A DNA stretch of 37,806 bases from Gemmatimonadota bacterium (lineage in GTDB: Bacteria; Gemmatimonadota; Gemmatimonadetes; Longimicrobiales; Gaopeijiaceae), in contig SLDT01000244.1 of assembly GCA_007125125.1 (NCBI GenBank), positions 1 to 37,806 on the forward strand, in the 5' to 3' direction. The notes under the pieces are model-generated. The model saw nothing but the letters and a program-made list of their open reading frames with translations. It did no database searches and was not told where the DNA came from. Shown one piece after another: positions 16,016-24,336 of the stretch. Position 1 is the first letter of the stretch. Each line of letters begins with the position of its first letter. Made by a program: the position numbers and the translations under genes.

Positions 16016-17110
16016 TCAGCGCTCCCGGTGACCGGCCGCCGTCCGCGCGGCGGGGCTCGAGGCGAAGGCCAGGAGGCCCGCGGGATCCGCGGCGAATCGG
16101 GCGGCCTCCTCCCCGGTCACCACTCCCTTGGTGATGAGCTCCTTCAGGTACTGGTCGAGGAGGATCATCCCCTGCTTGCGTCCTGTCGTGATCGCGTTGT
16201 TCACGAGGTGGCTCTTGCCCTCCCGGATGAGGTTGCGTACGGCAGTCGTCCCGACCAGGATCTCGAGCGCCGCCACTCGGCCGTTTCCATCGGCTCGCCG
16301 CAGGAGCTGCTGCGAGCAGATCCCGTTCAGGACCTCGGAGAGGGTCAACCGGATCGCTTCCTGCTGGTCGGCAGGGAAGACATCGGCGACGCGGCCGATC
16401 GTCTGGGCAGCCGAACGGGTGTGGAGGGTGCCGAGCACGAGGAGGCCGAGCTCCGCAGCGGTGAGTGCCAGGCGAATCGTCTCAAGATCGCGCATCTCCC
16501 CGACGAGGATCACGTTCGGGTCTTCCCTGAGCGCCCCGCGGAGGGCCTCGGCAAAGTCCCGGCAGTGCTCCCCGATCTGCCGCTGGTTGATGAGGCAGAG
16601 CTTGTTCGTGTGGAGAAACTCGAGCGGGTCCTCGAGCGTGATCACATGGTACTTCATGTTCTCGTTCAGGTAGTCCACCATCGCGGCCAGGGTGGTGGAC
16701 TTTCCCGAGTTCGTCGGGCCAGTGACGAGGATCAGCCCCGATCGCTGGCGGAGCATCCTCTTCAGGACTTCGGGCATGCCCAGTCCGTCCAGGCTGGGCA
16801 CCTCGGCGGGAATCCGGCGGAAGGCCGCTGCGATCCCCGGATGCTTCTTGAAGACGTTGATCCGGAAGCGGCCCCCATCTCCAAGGGTGTAGGCGCAGTC
16901 CAGCTGACCCTCGCGCTCGAAGCGCTCGATCTGGGCATCGGTCAGGATCTCGTAAAGCAGGAGACGCACCTCTTCGGCGCTCAGCTCCCGGTGCTTCGTG
17001 CGCTCCAGCACCCCGTCGATCCGGAGCATCGGCACACTCCCCGTGCTCAGGTGGAGGTCCGAGGCTCGAACCTGCTCCATGATCTCTAAGAACGCATCGA
17101 CTCTGGGCAT
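16016..17110 (-). CDS. pilT: PilT-type twitching-motility ATPase
   Basis: A 364-residue secretion-superfamily ATPase that drives type IV pilus retraction. The N-terminal PAS-like domain has ASDLHLSTGSVPMLRIDG. The Walker A is GPTNSGKST (residues 131-139), with Asn where most relatives have Gly. The Asp box (ITLEDPLEF), Walker B (ILVGEMRD) and His box (LGTLHTRSAAQT) are intact, as is the AIRLTLSEVLNGICSQ region. The C-terminal 30 residues are Ala-rich and diverge. The ATG at 17110 matches the usual PilT beginning; 97 further in-frame codons upstream have no homology and lie across the 400-bp leader. The DUF4388 regulator follows after one base. No pilin or assembly genes are in the window. Confidence 0.93.
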   Translation of the reverse strand: MPRVDAFLEIMEQVRASDLHLSTGSVPMLRIDGVLERTKHRELSAEEVRLLLYEILTDAQIERFEREGQLDCAYTLGDGGRFRINVFKKHPGIAAAFRRIPAEVPSLDGLGMPEVLKRMLRQRSGLILVTGPTNSGKSTTLAAMVDYLNENMKYHVITLEDPLEFLHTNKLCLINQRQIGEHCRDFAEALRGALREDPNVILVGEMRDLETIRLALTAAELGLLVLGTLHTRSAAQTIGRVADVFPADQQEAIRLTLSEVLNGICSQQLLRRADGNGRVAALEILVGTTAVRNLIREGKSHLVNNAITTGRKQGMILLDQYLKELITKGVVTGEEAARFAADPAGLLAFASSPAARTAAGHRER

Positions 17111-17202
17111 CGTCTCATGTCGGTTCGGGGGGCAGCTCGACCCCTCGCAAGGGCCGCTCCCCCCTTCCGCCGGCCTCAAGAGGCTGTTGAAGACAGGACC
17201 GG

Positions 17203-17226
17203 CTTGTTCGTGACACCAGGAACAAG
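17203..17226. promoter_or_regulatory. Distal palindrome, possible activator site
   Basis: CTTGTTC, 10 bases, GAACAAG: perfect 7-base arms. Its centre is about 200 bp upstream of the sigma-54-type element, within the usual range for an enhancer-binding activator, and about 105 bp upstream of pilT on the other strand. It could serve either gene. The binding protein is unknown. Confidence 0.4.
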
Positions 17227-17415
17227 GTAGCGAACCGGGGCTCTCTGGCGCGAGTCGCTCGCCGCCGCTCCTTCGCCTCGTGCCGGTCGCTGCAAGAGGA
17301 GCATGGCCCCGAGACCCCGGCACCGGTCGGGGCATCCTGGCTCCAATCGGGGCAGGGGTCGGGGCAACCTGGCTCCTCGCGCCTGCCGGTTTCGCCCGCA
17401 TCCGGCGCTGGCTGG

Positions 17416-17431
17416 TGGCACACGGCTTGCC
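17416..17431 (+). promoter_or_regulatory. Sigma-54 (-24/-12) promoter of the acsA-pdh operon
   Basis: TGGCACACGGCTTGCC matches the RpoN consensus TGGCAC-R-N4-TTGC at every fixed position, with the GG and GC doublets at the required spacing. It predicts a start of transcription near 17442, leaving a leader of about 70 bases before the acsA ATG at 17511. Ten fixed bases would be expected less than once by chance in a window this size, and this one lies in the only long intergenic gap, correctly oriented. Confidence 0.6.
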
Positions 17432-17510
17432 CTATCCTCGGACGGGAGGTTGCGGACCGGGCATCCTCCCATCGCCTGATCGCGACCCCGGCCCGGAGGA
17501 TGGACTGGAG

Positions 17511-19229
17511 ATGATGTCGACCCGAGACAGGAACGGGAGTGTCTGGACCGAGGCTCGTGCCGACCTGGACGGGCTCCCCGGGGGTCGGGGGCTGAACATC
17601 GCGCACGAGGCGGTCGACCGGCACCTTGCAGGCGGCGCGGCCGAGCGGGTCGCCTTTCGTTTCCTGGCGAAGGACGGAACGCGACGAGAGATGTCATTCC
17701 GGGAGTTGTCCGAGGCGACAAGTCGCTTCGCCTGCGCCCTCGAAGCCCTGGGCGTCGGGGCAGGGGAGACCGTCTTCCTCCTCGCGGGCCGAGTACCGGA
17801 GCTCTACGTCGCCGCCCTCGGCGCCCTGAAGGCTCGCGCGGTGGTCTGTCCGCTCTTCTCGGCTTTCGGGCCCGAGCCGATCCAGTCCCGGATGGCGAAG
17901 GGTGACGCCCGCGTGCTCGTCACCACCCCGGCACTCTACCGGCGAAAGGTGGCTGGCCTGCGCGAGGCGCTTCCGTCTCTCGAACATGTCCTGCTCACCG
18001 GGTCTGCCGAAGAGGGCAGTGCCGTGGGTGCGGGGAGTGACGGGGTCCGATCCCTGACAACCCTCCTGGAGGAGGCCGAGCCCACCTACACGATCCCGGA
18101 CACGGACCCGGAAGACCCGGCGCTCCTGCACTTCACGAGCGGGACGACGGGCGCACCGAAGGGTGCGCTTCATGTCCACGAGGCAGTCGTAGCCCATCAT
18201 GCCACCGGCAAGATCGCCCTGGACCTTCGTCCGGGGGATGTCTTCTGGTGCACGGCCGATCCCGGGTGGGTCACGGGGACCTCCTACGGGATCCTCTCCC
18301 CGCTGACGAACGGTGTCACGAGCGTGATCGACGAGCGCGAGTTCGACGCCGAGCGGTGGTACCGAACTCTCGAGGAGGAGGGTGTGACGGTCTGGTACAC
18401 CGCACCGACTGCCGTACGGATGCTCATGAAGGCCGGCCGGGAGCTTCCCCGGCGCTTCGACCTCTCCCGCCTCCGGTTCGTCGCCAGCGTGGGCGAACCC
18501 CTGAACCCGGAGGCGGTGATCTGGTCGCGCGAGGTCCTGGGACTTCCGATCCATGACAACTGGTGGCAGTCGGAGACGGGGGGAATCATGATTGCAAACG
18601 TCGCCGGACAGGAGATCCGCCCCGGTTCCATGGGACGTCCCCTTCCGGGCGTCGAGGCGAGGGTGGGTCGGAAGACCAACGGCGGGCTGGAACTCGTCGA
18701 TGAGCCAGACGTGGAGGGAGAGCTGCTCCTCCGAAAGGGATGGCCCTCGATGTTTCGGACCTACCTTCACGAGGAAGGCCGCTATCGCAGTTCGTTCTCC
18801 GGCGAGTGGTACCTGACCGGCGACCTGGTGCGCCGTGACGCCGACGGCTACTTCTGGTTCGTCGGGCGCTCCGACGACGTGATCAAGTCCGCGGGCCATC
18901 TGATCGGCCCCTTCGAGGTCGAGAGCGCCCTGATCGAGCACCCCGCCGTCGCCGAGGCCGCCGTGATCGGGAAGCCCGATCCGGTCGTGGGCGAGGTGGT
19001 CAAGGCGTTCGTGGCCCTTCATCCCGGACATGAGCCGTCGGAGGATCTCCAACTCGACATCCTGGGCCACGCCCGGAAGCGACTCGGATCGGTGGCGGCT
19101 CCAAGGGAGATCGACATCCTCGACGACCTGCCGAAGACAAGGAGCGGGAAGACACTCCGACGGCTCCTCAAGGCGAGGGAGATGGGGACTCCCGAAGGAG
19201 ACGTCTCAACCCTGGAGAAACCGGCATGA
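17511..19229 (+). CDS. acsA: Acetyl-CoA synthetase (AMP-forming)
   Basis: A 572-residue ANL-superfamily ligase making acetyl-CoA from acetate, ATP and CoA via acetyl-AMP. The length matches the short Bacillus AcsA type rather than the 650-residue E. coli type. Motifs: the ATP loop [11 protein letters not shown] (about residues 208-218), [10 protein letters not shown] (the acetate/adenine region), [26 protein letters not shown], and the catalytic Lys in TRSGKTLRR near residue 547, the residue acetylated in regulated family members. Tandem ATGs stand at 17511 and 17514, with GGAGG 11 bases before the first. Its stop overlaps the next start by 4 bases. A related short-chain acid is possible as substrate, but the Trp pair in DNWWQ favours acetate. 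Confidence 0.9.
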   Translation: MMSTRDRNGSVWTEARADLDGLPGGRGLNIAHEAVDRHLAGGAAERVAFRFLAKDGTRREMSFRELSEATSRFACALEALGVGAGETVFLLAGRVPELYVAALGALKARAVVCPLFSAFGPEPIQSRMAKGDARVLVTTPALYRRKVAGLREALPSLEHVLLTGSAEEGSAVGAGSDGVRSLTTLLEEAEPTYTIPDTDPEDPALLHFTSGTTGAPKGALHVHEAVVAHHATGKIALDLRPGDVFWCTADPGWVTGTSYGILSPLTNGVTSVIDEREFDAERWYRTLEEEGVTVWYTAPTAVRMLMKAGRELPRRFDLSRLRFVASVGEPLNPEAVIWSREVLGLPIHDNWWQSETGGIMIANVAGQEIRPGSMGRPLPGVEARVGRKTNGGLELVDEPDVEGELLLRKGWPSMFRTYLHEEGRYRSSFSGEWYLTGDLVRRDADGYFWFVGRSDDVIKSAGHLIGPFEVESALIEHPAVAEAAVIGKPDPVVGEVVKAFVALHPGHEPSEDLQLDILGHARKRLGSVAAPREIDILDDLPKTRSGKTLRRLLKAREMGTPEGDVSTLEKPA

Positions 19230-20224
19230 CCTTTCCCCCCTCTCCCCCGCTCCCGGACCCGTCCCATGCACACTCCCTTCTCAGGAGCATGCTCCTGGTC
19301 AGAAGGTTCGAGGAGAAGTGCGCCGAGCTCTACACCGAGCAGAAGATCCGGGGATTCCTCCACCTCTACATCGGGGAGGAGGCCGTCGCCACGGGCTCGA
19401 TTGCCGCGTTGGAGCGGAGGGACTCCGTCGTCGCCACCTACCGTGAGCACGGACAGGCACTGGCTCGGGGCGTTCCTGCCACGACCGTCATGGCCGAGAT
19501 GTTTGGAAAGCAGGAGGGCTGTGCCCGGGGACGTGGGGGATCCATGCACCTCTTCGACGCAGAGACTCGCTTCTACGGGGGAAACGCGATCGTGGCCGGC
19601 GGGCTTCCGCTGGCGGTGGGCCTCGCCCTGGCAGCGCACATGCAGGGCGAGGACCGTGTGACCGCCTGCTACTTCGGAGACGGAGCGATGGCCGAAGGGG
19701 AGTTCCACGAGTCCATGAACCTCGCCGCGCTCTGGAACCTTCCCGTTCTCTTCTGCTGTGAGAACAACCTCTACGCGATGGGTACGGCCCTCGAGGTCGC
19801 CCAGGCCGAAACGGACCTGGCCCTTCGCGCCACCAGCTATGGGATGCCCGCCTGGCCCGTGGACGGGATGGATGTCCTTGCCGTGGAACACGCCACCCGC
19901 CGGGCCGTGCAGTCCGTGCGGGCAGGGGGCGGCCCCCACTTCCTCGAGTTCCGAACCTACCGCTTCCGTCCGCACTCCATGTTCGACCCGGAGCTGTACC
20001 GCTCCCGGGACGAAGTCGCGGAGTGGAAGAAGCGGGACCCGATCGTGCTCCTGGCAAACCGGATGCGGGAGGCCGGTATCCTGGACGATGCCGGGATGGA
20101 TGCCCTGGAGGCGGAAGTGGCGGAGGAGGTGGACAACTCGGTCCGCTTCGCCGAAGAGGGAAGCTGGGAGCCGGTCGAGGAGTTGACTCGGTTCGTCCAC
20201 AGCGACCCGGAGGTGGCCGAATGA
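19226..20224 (+). CDS. pdhA: Pyruvate dehydrogenase E1 component, alpha subunit
   Basis: A 332-residue thiamine-diphosphate-binding alpha subunit of a heterotetrameric E1. The chain has the alpha-type N-terminus ([34 protein letters not shown]), the loop [10 protein letters not shown], and the ThDP motif starting [15 protein letters not shown] and ending [14 protein letters not shown] is the phosphorylation-loop position of mitochondrial enzymes. Start and stop overlap both neighbours by ATGA. The [10 protein letters not shown] pattern favours pyruvate over branched-chain keto acids; acetoin dehydrogenase is a close alternative, so specificity is inference. It pairs with the beta subunit that follows. 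Confidence 0.9.
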   Translation: MTFPPSPPLPDPSHAHSLLRSMLLVRRFEEKCAELYTEQKIRGFLHLYIGEEAVATGSIAALERRDSVVATYREHGQALARGVPATTVMAEMFGKQEGCARGRGGSMHLFDAETRFYGGNAIVAGGLPLAVGLALAAHMQGEDRVTACYFGDGAMAEGEFHESMNLAALWNLPVLFCCENNLYAMGTALEVAQAETDLALRATSYGMPAWPVDGMDVLAVEHATRRAVQSVRAGGGPHFLEFRTYRFRPHSMFDPELYRSRDEVAEWKKRDPIVLLANRMREAGILDDAGMDALEAEVAEEVDNSVRFAEEGSWEPVEELTRFVHSDPEVAE

Positions 20225-21213
20225 AGACGACGTACCGGGAGGCGGTTCGCGAGGCCATTCGCGAGGCGATGCATCGGGACGAGCGCGTCTTCCTCATGGG
20301 CGAGGACGTCGGGCGCTATGGCGGGTGTTACGCGGTGAGCAAGGGACTCCTCGAGGAGTTCGGACCGGAGCGTATTCGGGACACACCCCTTGCCGAGTCG
20401 GGCTTCACCGGCGCCGGGATCGGGGCAGCGCTGGGCGGGATGCGCCCCATCGTCGAAATCATGACGGTGAACTTCAGCTTCCTCGCCCTGGACCAGATCG
20501 TGAACAATGCAGCCACTCTCCTCCACATGTCCGGGGGAGCCTTCAACGTTCCGCTCGTGATTCGCATGGCGACCGGGGGAGGACGGCAGGTGGCGGCGCA
20601 GCACTCCCGGAGCCTGGAGGGTTGGTACGCCCACATCCCGGGTCTCCGAATCGTCGCTCCAGCCACTCTCGACGATGCGCGCGGCATGCTCTGGTCGGCT
20701 CTGGAAGACCCGGACCCCGTGATTCTCTTCGAGCACGTCCTGCTCTACAACATGGAGGGGGAGCTGCCCGAACAGGCGGGCCCGGTCTCCATCGAAGGTG
20801 CCGCGGTTCGACGCGAAGGCACGGACGTGAGCCTGATCACCTTCGGGATCGGGGTGTTCAAGGCACTCGAAGCCGCCGAGGTCCTTGCAGAAGAGGGAGT
20901 CTCGGCCGAAGTCCTCGACCTCCGGAGCCTCCGCCCTCTCGACGATCGCGCGATCCTGGAGACTGTGCGCAAGACGCACCGGGCCGTCATCATCGATGAA
21001 GGATGGCGCAGCGGAGGGATCTCGGCCGAGATCAGCGCCCGAATCACCGAGGGTGCCTTCTACGACCTGGACGCGCCACCCGCCCGGGTCTGCGGAGTGG
21101 AGGTCCCGACTCCGTACCCGGAGCACCTGGAGCGAGCCGCGCTCCCCCAGGTGCCCGACATCGTGGAGGCGGCGCGTGGGCTGCTCTCCGGCGGCGAGGG
21201 GGACGTGGCATGA
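20221..21213 (+). CDS. pdhB: Pyruvate dehydrogenase E1 component, beta subunit
   Basis: A 330-residue transketolase-like beta subunit. It begins [32 protein letters not shown], the standard opening with the Glu that activates thiamine diphosphate, and contains [37 protein letters not shown], and the C-terminal transketolase domain with [13 protein letters not shown] and [13 protein letters not shown]. The ATG lies in ATGA overlapping the E1 alpha stop; the open frame upstream of it is a shadow. Together with the alpha subunit it decarboxylates the 2-oxo acid and reductively acylates the lipoyl group of E2. Confidence 0.92.
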   Translation: MKTTYREAVREAIREAMHRDERVFLMGEDVGRYGGCYAVSKGLLEEFGPERIRDTPLAESGFTGAGIGAALGGMRPIVEIMTVNFSFLALDQIVNNAATLLHMSGGAFNVPLVIRMATGGGRQVAAQHSRSLEGWYAHIPGLRIVAPATLDDARGMLWSALEDPDPVILFEHVLLYNMEGELPEQAGPVSIEGAAVRREGTDVSLITFGIGVFKALEAAEVLAEEGVSAEVLDLRSLRPLDDRAILETVRKTHRAVIIDEGWRSGGISAEISARITEGAFYDLDAPPARVCGVEVPTPYPEHLERAALPQVPDIVEAARGLLSGGEGDVA

Positions 21214-22478
21214 GCAAGCCCTACCGAATGCCCTCGCTCGGTGCGGGCATGGAAGACGGCACCGTGATCGAGTGGCACGTCGAACCAGGACAGCGGGTGA
21301 GACGGGGAGACGTGGTCGGGGTGGTCGACACGGAGAAGGGCGCGATCGAGATCGAGATCTGGGAAGACGCCGAGGTCCTTGAGATCGTGGCGGATCCGGG
21401 GACGAAGGTGCCCGTCGGGGAACCCCTCCTCGTTCTGGCCGGCCAGGGGGACGATGACGATCGGTCGCCGTCGGCACAGGAGTCCGTCGAGGCAGCCACC
21501 CCGGGGAGCGCGGAGGCCGAGTCCCCTGCGCTGGAGGACGTCTGGGACGAGTCCGAGGCAGCACCGGAAGCGGCGCCCGTCGAGGCCGCGCCCCGCTTGC
21601 GCGTCAGTCCCGTCGCGCGTCGAAGGGCGAGGGAGCTGAGAGTCGAACTCGAATCCCTCGAGGGATCCGGGCCCGGAGGAGCGATCACCCTCGCCGACGT
21701 GGAGAGCGCGGCCAGAGGGGAGGCCGGAGAGGAGGAAGCTCCGGACAGCGCGGGCCAAGAGCCCCCTTCCTCGCCACCACGCCCCAAGGACGAGGAGCCC
21801 GGCGACAAGGACCGCCATGCCGCCATGCGCAAGGCCATCGCCGTGGCCATGACCCGGTCCAAGCGCGAGATCCCGCACTACTACCTGGCCCACGCCTTCT
21901 CCCTGGAGAGGACCCTTCGCTGGCTTTCCCGGGTGAATGAGGAGCGACGGCCTGCCGAGCGCCTGCTCCTGGCCTCTCTCTACCTGAAGGCCGTGGCGAA
22001 GTCGGTACGGGAGTTCCCGGAGTTCAACGGATTCTGGGACGACGGCGGCTTCCGCCCGGCGCCGGGTGTGCATCCGGGGATGGCCATCTCTCTGCGGGGT
22101 GGGGGACTCGTGGCCCCCGCGATCCACGACGCGGATCAGCGCTCCCTCGAGGAGCTGACCAAAGGCATTCGCGACCTCGTCCAGCGCGCCCGAAGCGGGC
22201 ACCTGCGAGGGTCGGAGGTCGCCGACCCGACGATCACCCTGACGAGCCTTGGAGACCGGGGGGTCGAGACGGTCTTCGGCGTGATCTATCCTCCTCAGGT
22301 CGCCATCGTGGGAGTCGGCTCCGTGGTCGAGCGCCCCTGGGCCGTCGGGGGCATGGTCGGAAGCCACCGCGTCGTCACACTCACCCTCGCAGCAGACCAC
22401 CGGGCGAGCGACGGACATCGAGGGTCCCTTTTCCTGGATCGCATCGCCCGACACTTCGAGACACCGGAGGATTTGTGA
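21210..22478 (+). CDS. pdhC: Dihydrolipoamide acetyltransferase (E2)
   Basis: A 422-residue E2 core. Residues 1-78 form one lipoyl domain with the lipoylated Lys43 in [10 protein letters not shown]. An Ala/Glu/Pro-rich flexible linker follows, then a peripheral-subunit-binding domain ([16 protein letters not shown]...[12 protein letters not shown]), a second linker, and the catalytic domain ending with [15 protein letters not shown], where the active-site His and Asp of DHxxxDG are kept. The binding domain normally docks E1 or the E3 dihydrolipoamide dehydrogenase, but no E3 gene is in the operon, so E3 must be supplied from elsewhere. ATGA overlaps the E1 beta stop, and GTGA overlaps the acyl carrier protein start. 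Confidence 0.92.
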   Translation: MSKPYRMPSLGAGMEDGTVIEWHVEPGQRVRRGDVVGVVDTEKGAIEIEIWEDAEVLEIVADPGTKVPVGEPLLVLAGQGDDDDRSPSAQESVEAATPGSAEAESPALEDVWDESEAAPEAAPVEAAPRLRVSPVARRRARELRVELESLEGSGPGGAITLADVESAARGEAGEEEAPDSAGQEPPSSPPRPKDEEPGDKDRHAAMRKAIAVAMTRSKREIPHYYLAHAFSLERTLRWLSRVNEERRPAERLLLASLYLKAVAKSVREFPEFNGFWDDGGFRPAPGVHPGMAISLRGGGLVAPAIHDADQRSLEELTKGIRDLVQRARSGHLRGSEVADPTITLTSLGDRGVETVFGVIYPPQVAIVGVGSVVERPWAVGGMVGSHRVVTLTLAADHRASDGHRGSLFLDRIARHFETPEDL

Positions 22479-22744
22479 ACGAGTCCCACCAGGCACGGGT
22501 GCAGGCGGGCATTCGCGACGCCTTTCGCCGCATCGCCCCCGAGATCGACCTCGACGCCATCGACCCCACCGCGAACCTCCGGGACGAGGCGGACCTCGAC
22601 TCCGTGGACGCACTCAACCTGATCGTACTCCTCGACGAGAAGCTGGGCGTCGAGATCCCCGAGTCGGACTACGGCCAGATCGCAACGCTCAGGGACATGG
22701 CCCGCTACCTCGAGGCGCGCCTGAGCGACGAGCCGGAGTCGTAG
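22475..22744 (+). CDS. Dedicated acyl carrier protein
   Basis: An 89-residue acidic acyl carrier protein. The phosphopantetheine Ser is S43 in EADLDSVDALNLI, followed by the helix LLDEKLGVEIPESD and the C-terminal helix DMARYLEARL. The GTG start overlaps the E2 stop (GTGA) and has GGAGG 5 bases upstream. DSVDAL differs from the DSLDxVE of housekeeping AcpP, and no fatty-acid synthesis genes adjoin. Being the last gene of a pyruvate dehydrogenase operon suggests a link to E2, for example supplying octanoyl groups for lipoylation or accepting acyl groups; that is inference. A strong hairpin follows. Confidence 0.88.
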   Translation: MNESHQARVQAGIRDAFRRIAPEIDLDAIDPTANLRDEADLDSVDALNLIVLLDEKLGVEIPESDYGQIATLRDMARYLEARLSDEPES

Positions 22745-22753
22745 GGCACCTTT

Positions 22754-22780
22754 ACCCGGGCCCGGGGTCCGGGCCCGGGT
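22754..22780 (+). terminator. Perfect 12-bp hairpin after the pdh operon
   Basis: ACCCGGGCCCGG, loop GGT, CCGGGCCCGGGT: a perfect 12-bp stem 10 bases after the acyl-carrier-protein stop. There is no T-tract after it, so it may act with Rho or as a 3'-end stabiliser rather than as a classic intrinsic terminator. Confidence 0.6.
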
Positions 22781-22825
22781 CGTCTGCAACACCTCCCCGT
22801 CCCTACTCCAGCCTCCCTGCATCGA

Positions 22826-23431
22826 ATGTACGAGGTCATCCTGCGGCTCCTCGTCCTCCAGTTCCTCGTCGCAGCCGTGCTCTGGATCGGGAGCGCACCC
22901 CTGCCTCGCTTCGAGTGGAGCCGGGGACCGGCCTGGATGCAGATGGAGCTGACGCGGTGGGTTCTCCCGCTCCTCATGGTCGTGGCGGGCCTGCTCTTCT
23001 TCTCGAATGCCCTGGTCGAGGTCTGGGCTGGTGCGCTCCACCTCCGCGGGCTCGGAGGCGTTCCGGACTGGGGTGGCCGAGCGGCCTTCTTCCTGCTGAA
23101 CCTTGCGGTGATCTCGGCCGTGGTCTCGGCCACGGGGGGCGTGCCCCGCTCTCCCTTCGTCTCCCTCCCCCCTGCGCTCCTCCTCGCCGCCTGGGCCGTC
23201 GGAGTACCCTGGCTCGAAGTCGCGGCCGGACTCGCGCTGCTTGGACTCCTCCTCTTCGCGCTGCGACAGGGAGGGGGAGAGGCGGTTGGCGCTCGGTCCC
23301 GGGACCGCGCCGGAGCCCATCCCGACCGGGCAGAAGACGCAGGCCGCCGCTGGAGCGCGCGGCTCACCCTGGCATCATCTCTCCTCCTGATCTTCGCGGC
23401 TCTGCGAATGGGGGGCCACCTGGGCAGCTGA
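22826..23431 (+). CDS. Small integral membrane protein of unknown function
   Basis: A 201-residue hydrophobic protein with about five predicted helices: near residues 4-23, 44-63, 86-105, 114-145 (one long or two short), and 179-196. A charged loop (SRDRAGAHPDRAEDAGRRW) precedes the last helix. There is no signal peptidase site or catalytic motif, and no family was recognised. It follows the pdh operon hairpin by about 45 bases and is followed by another hairpin, so it is probably a single-gene unit or read through from upstream. The start ATG has no strong ribosome binding site. Confidence 0.65.
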   Translation: MYEVILRLLVLQFLVAAVLWIGSAPLPRFEWSRGPAWMQMELTRWVLPLLMVVAGLLFFSNALVEVWAGALHLRGLGGVPDWGGRAAFFLLNLAVISAVVSATGGVPRSPFVSLPPALLLAAWAVGVPWLEVAAGLALLGLLLFALRQGGGEAVGARSRDRAGAHPDRAEDAGRRWSARLTLASSLLLIFAALRMGGHLGS

Positions 23432-23434
23432 ACT

Positions 23435-23471
23435 CGCCCGCGGGACTCCGGCTTCGCCGGAGTTTCGGGCG
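23435..23471. terminator. Bidirectional hairpin between convergent genes
   Basis: An inner perfect stem ACTCCGGC / GCCGGAGT with a TTC loop (23445-23463) sits inside an outer CGCCCG / CGGGCG pairing. It lies between the convergent ends of the membrane protein (23431) and ppsR (23481). A short TTT follows the inner stem on the + strand. Confidence 0.65.
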
Positions 23472-23480
23472 CCCCCGTTC

Positions 23481-24299
23481 CTACCGCTGCCGCGGCGCCC
23501 TCAGATCGAGACGGTTCATGATCATGCTCGCGATCTCCTCGACGGACGAGCGCGTGGTGCTGAGGATCGGAATCGATCGCGAGGCGAGGAGTCGCTCTGC
23601 GGCCGCGACTTCCCAGCGACACTGCGCCAGGCTCGCGTACCGGGTCCCCGGCATCCTCGTCTCCCGCACCTCGGCGAGTCGCTCGGGATCGATCGTGAGC
23701 CCGAAGAGCCGGTCCCGCACCCGCGCGAATCTGTCTGGAATCCGACGCGCCTCGAGGTCCTCCGGCACGAGGGGATCGTTCGCCGCCTTCACCCCGTAGT
23801 GGAGGGCGAGGTAGAGGCAGGTCGGTGTCTTCCCCGAGCGAGACACGCCGAGGAGGATCACATCGGCCTCGTCGTAGTCCGAGCCCAGCCCGTCGTCATG
23901 GCTCAACGCGTAGTTCGTCGCGGCGATGCGGGCATCATAGCGTGCCGGGTCCCCGAAGCCGTGGGCTCGCCCGGCCTTCGGCGAGCTTTGCACCCCGAAC
24001 TCCTCCTCGAGGGGCCCGAGGTAGGAATCGATGATGTCGAGGACGAGGGCATCGGCCTCGGCAAACACGCGCCGGATCTCGGGCGTCACGACCGAGCTGA
24101 CCACGACGGGACGCACCCCCTCGGACCTGGCGACCGCGCGGATCCGCTCCAGTGCGGCCTGCGCGCGTTCCTCGTCCTCGACGAAGGGGATGCGTTCGGT
24201 CCTGAACCTGAGCCCCGGGAACTGGGTAAGGAGCGCATGTCCGACCGCCTCCGCGGTGATCCCCGTCCCGTCGGAGACGTAGAAGATTGTGCGTGCCAT
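23481..24299 (-). CDS. ppsR: PEP synthase regulatory kinase/phosphorylase
   Basis: A 272-residue DUF299 (PSRP) protein, a bifunctional enzyme that inactivates PEP synthase by ADP-dependent phosphorylation of a Thr and reactivates it by phosphate-dependent dephosphorylation. The chain opens [20 protein letters not shown], has the P-loop [15 protein letters not shown] in the second half, and ends with RSVEEIA-type sequence ([15 protein letters not shown]), all standard for the family. The ATG at 24299 is the family start; the open frame upstream runs over ppsA. It is divergent from ppsA with only 37 bp between start codons, and the genomic pairing supports PEP synthase rather than pyruvate phosphate dikinase as its target. 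Confidence 0.93.
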   Translation of the reverse strand: MARTIFYVSDGTGITAEAVGHALLTQFPGLRFRTERIPFVEDEERAQAALERIRAVARSEGVRPVVVSSVVTPEIRRVFAEADALVLDIIDSYLGPLEEEFGVQSSPKAGRAHGFGDPARYDARIAATNYALSHDDGLGSDYDEADVILLGVSRSGKTPTCLYLALHYGVKAANDPLVPEDLEARRIPDRFARVRDRLFGLTIDPERLAEVRETRMPGTRYASLAQCRWEVAAAERLLASRSIPILSTTRSSVEEIASMIMNRLDLRAPRQR

Positions 24300-24336
24300 G
24301 CCCCGACTACCCCCGCCCCGCGCCGGAGATTCGCCG

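Larger units (their letters stand above)
17111..17510. other. 400-bp divergent leader between pilT and acsA
   Basis: No coding region is supported here; open frames on both strands are Arg/Pro-rich. It holds the palindrome at 17203-17226 and the sigma-54-type element at 17416-17431. The AGGCTGTTGAAGA string near 17181 resembles a common IS-end word, but no paired repeat or transposase was seen. Confidence 0.6.

Noticed and set aside
15329-17089. 586-codon open frame antisense to pilT and the DUF4388 regulator
   Set aside because: It spans two well-supported genes, has low-complexity composition and no start signal.
17178-17193. IS-end-like word AGAGGCTGTTGAAGA
   Set aside because: No matching inverted copy, target duplication or transposase nearby.
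17280-17510. N-terminal extension of acetyl-CoA synthetase
   Set aside because: No homology, and it would bury the promoter element and ribosome binding site.
22295-23320. 341-codon leftward open frame across E2, the carrier protein and the membrane protein
   Set aside because: It crosses three good genes and a strong hairpin, and lacks any domain.
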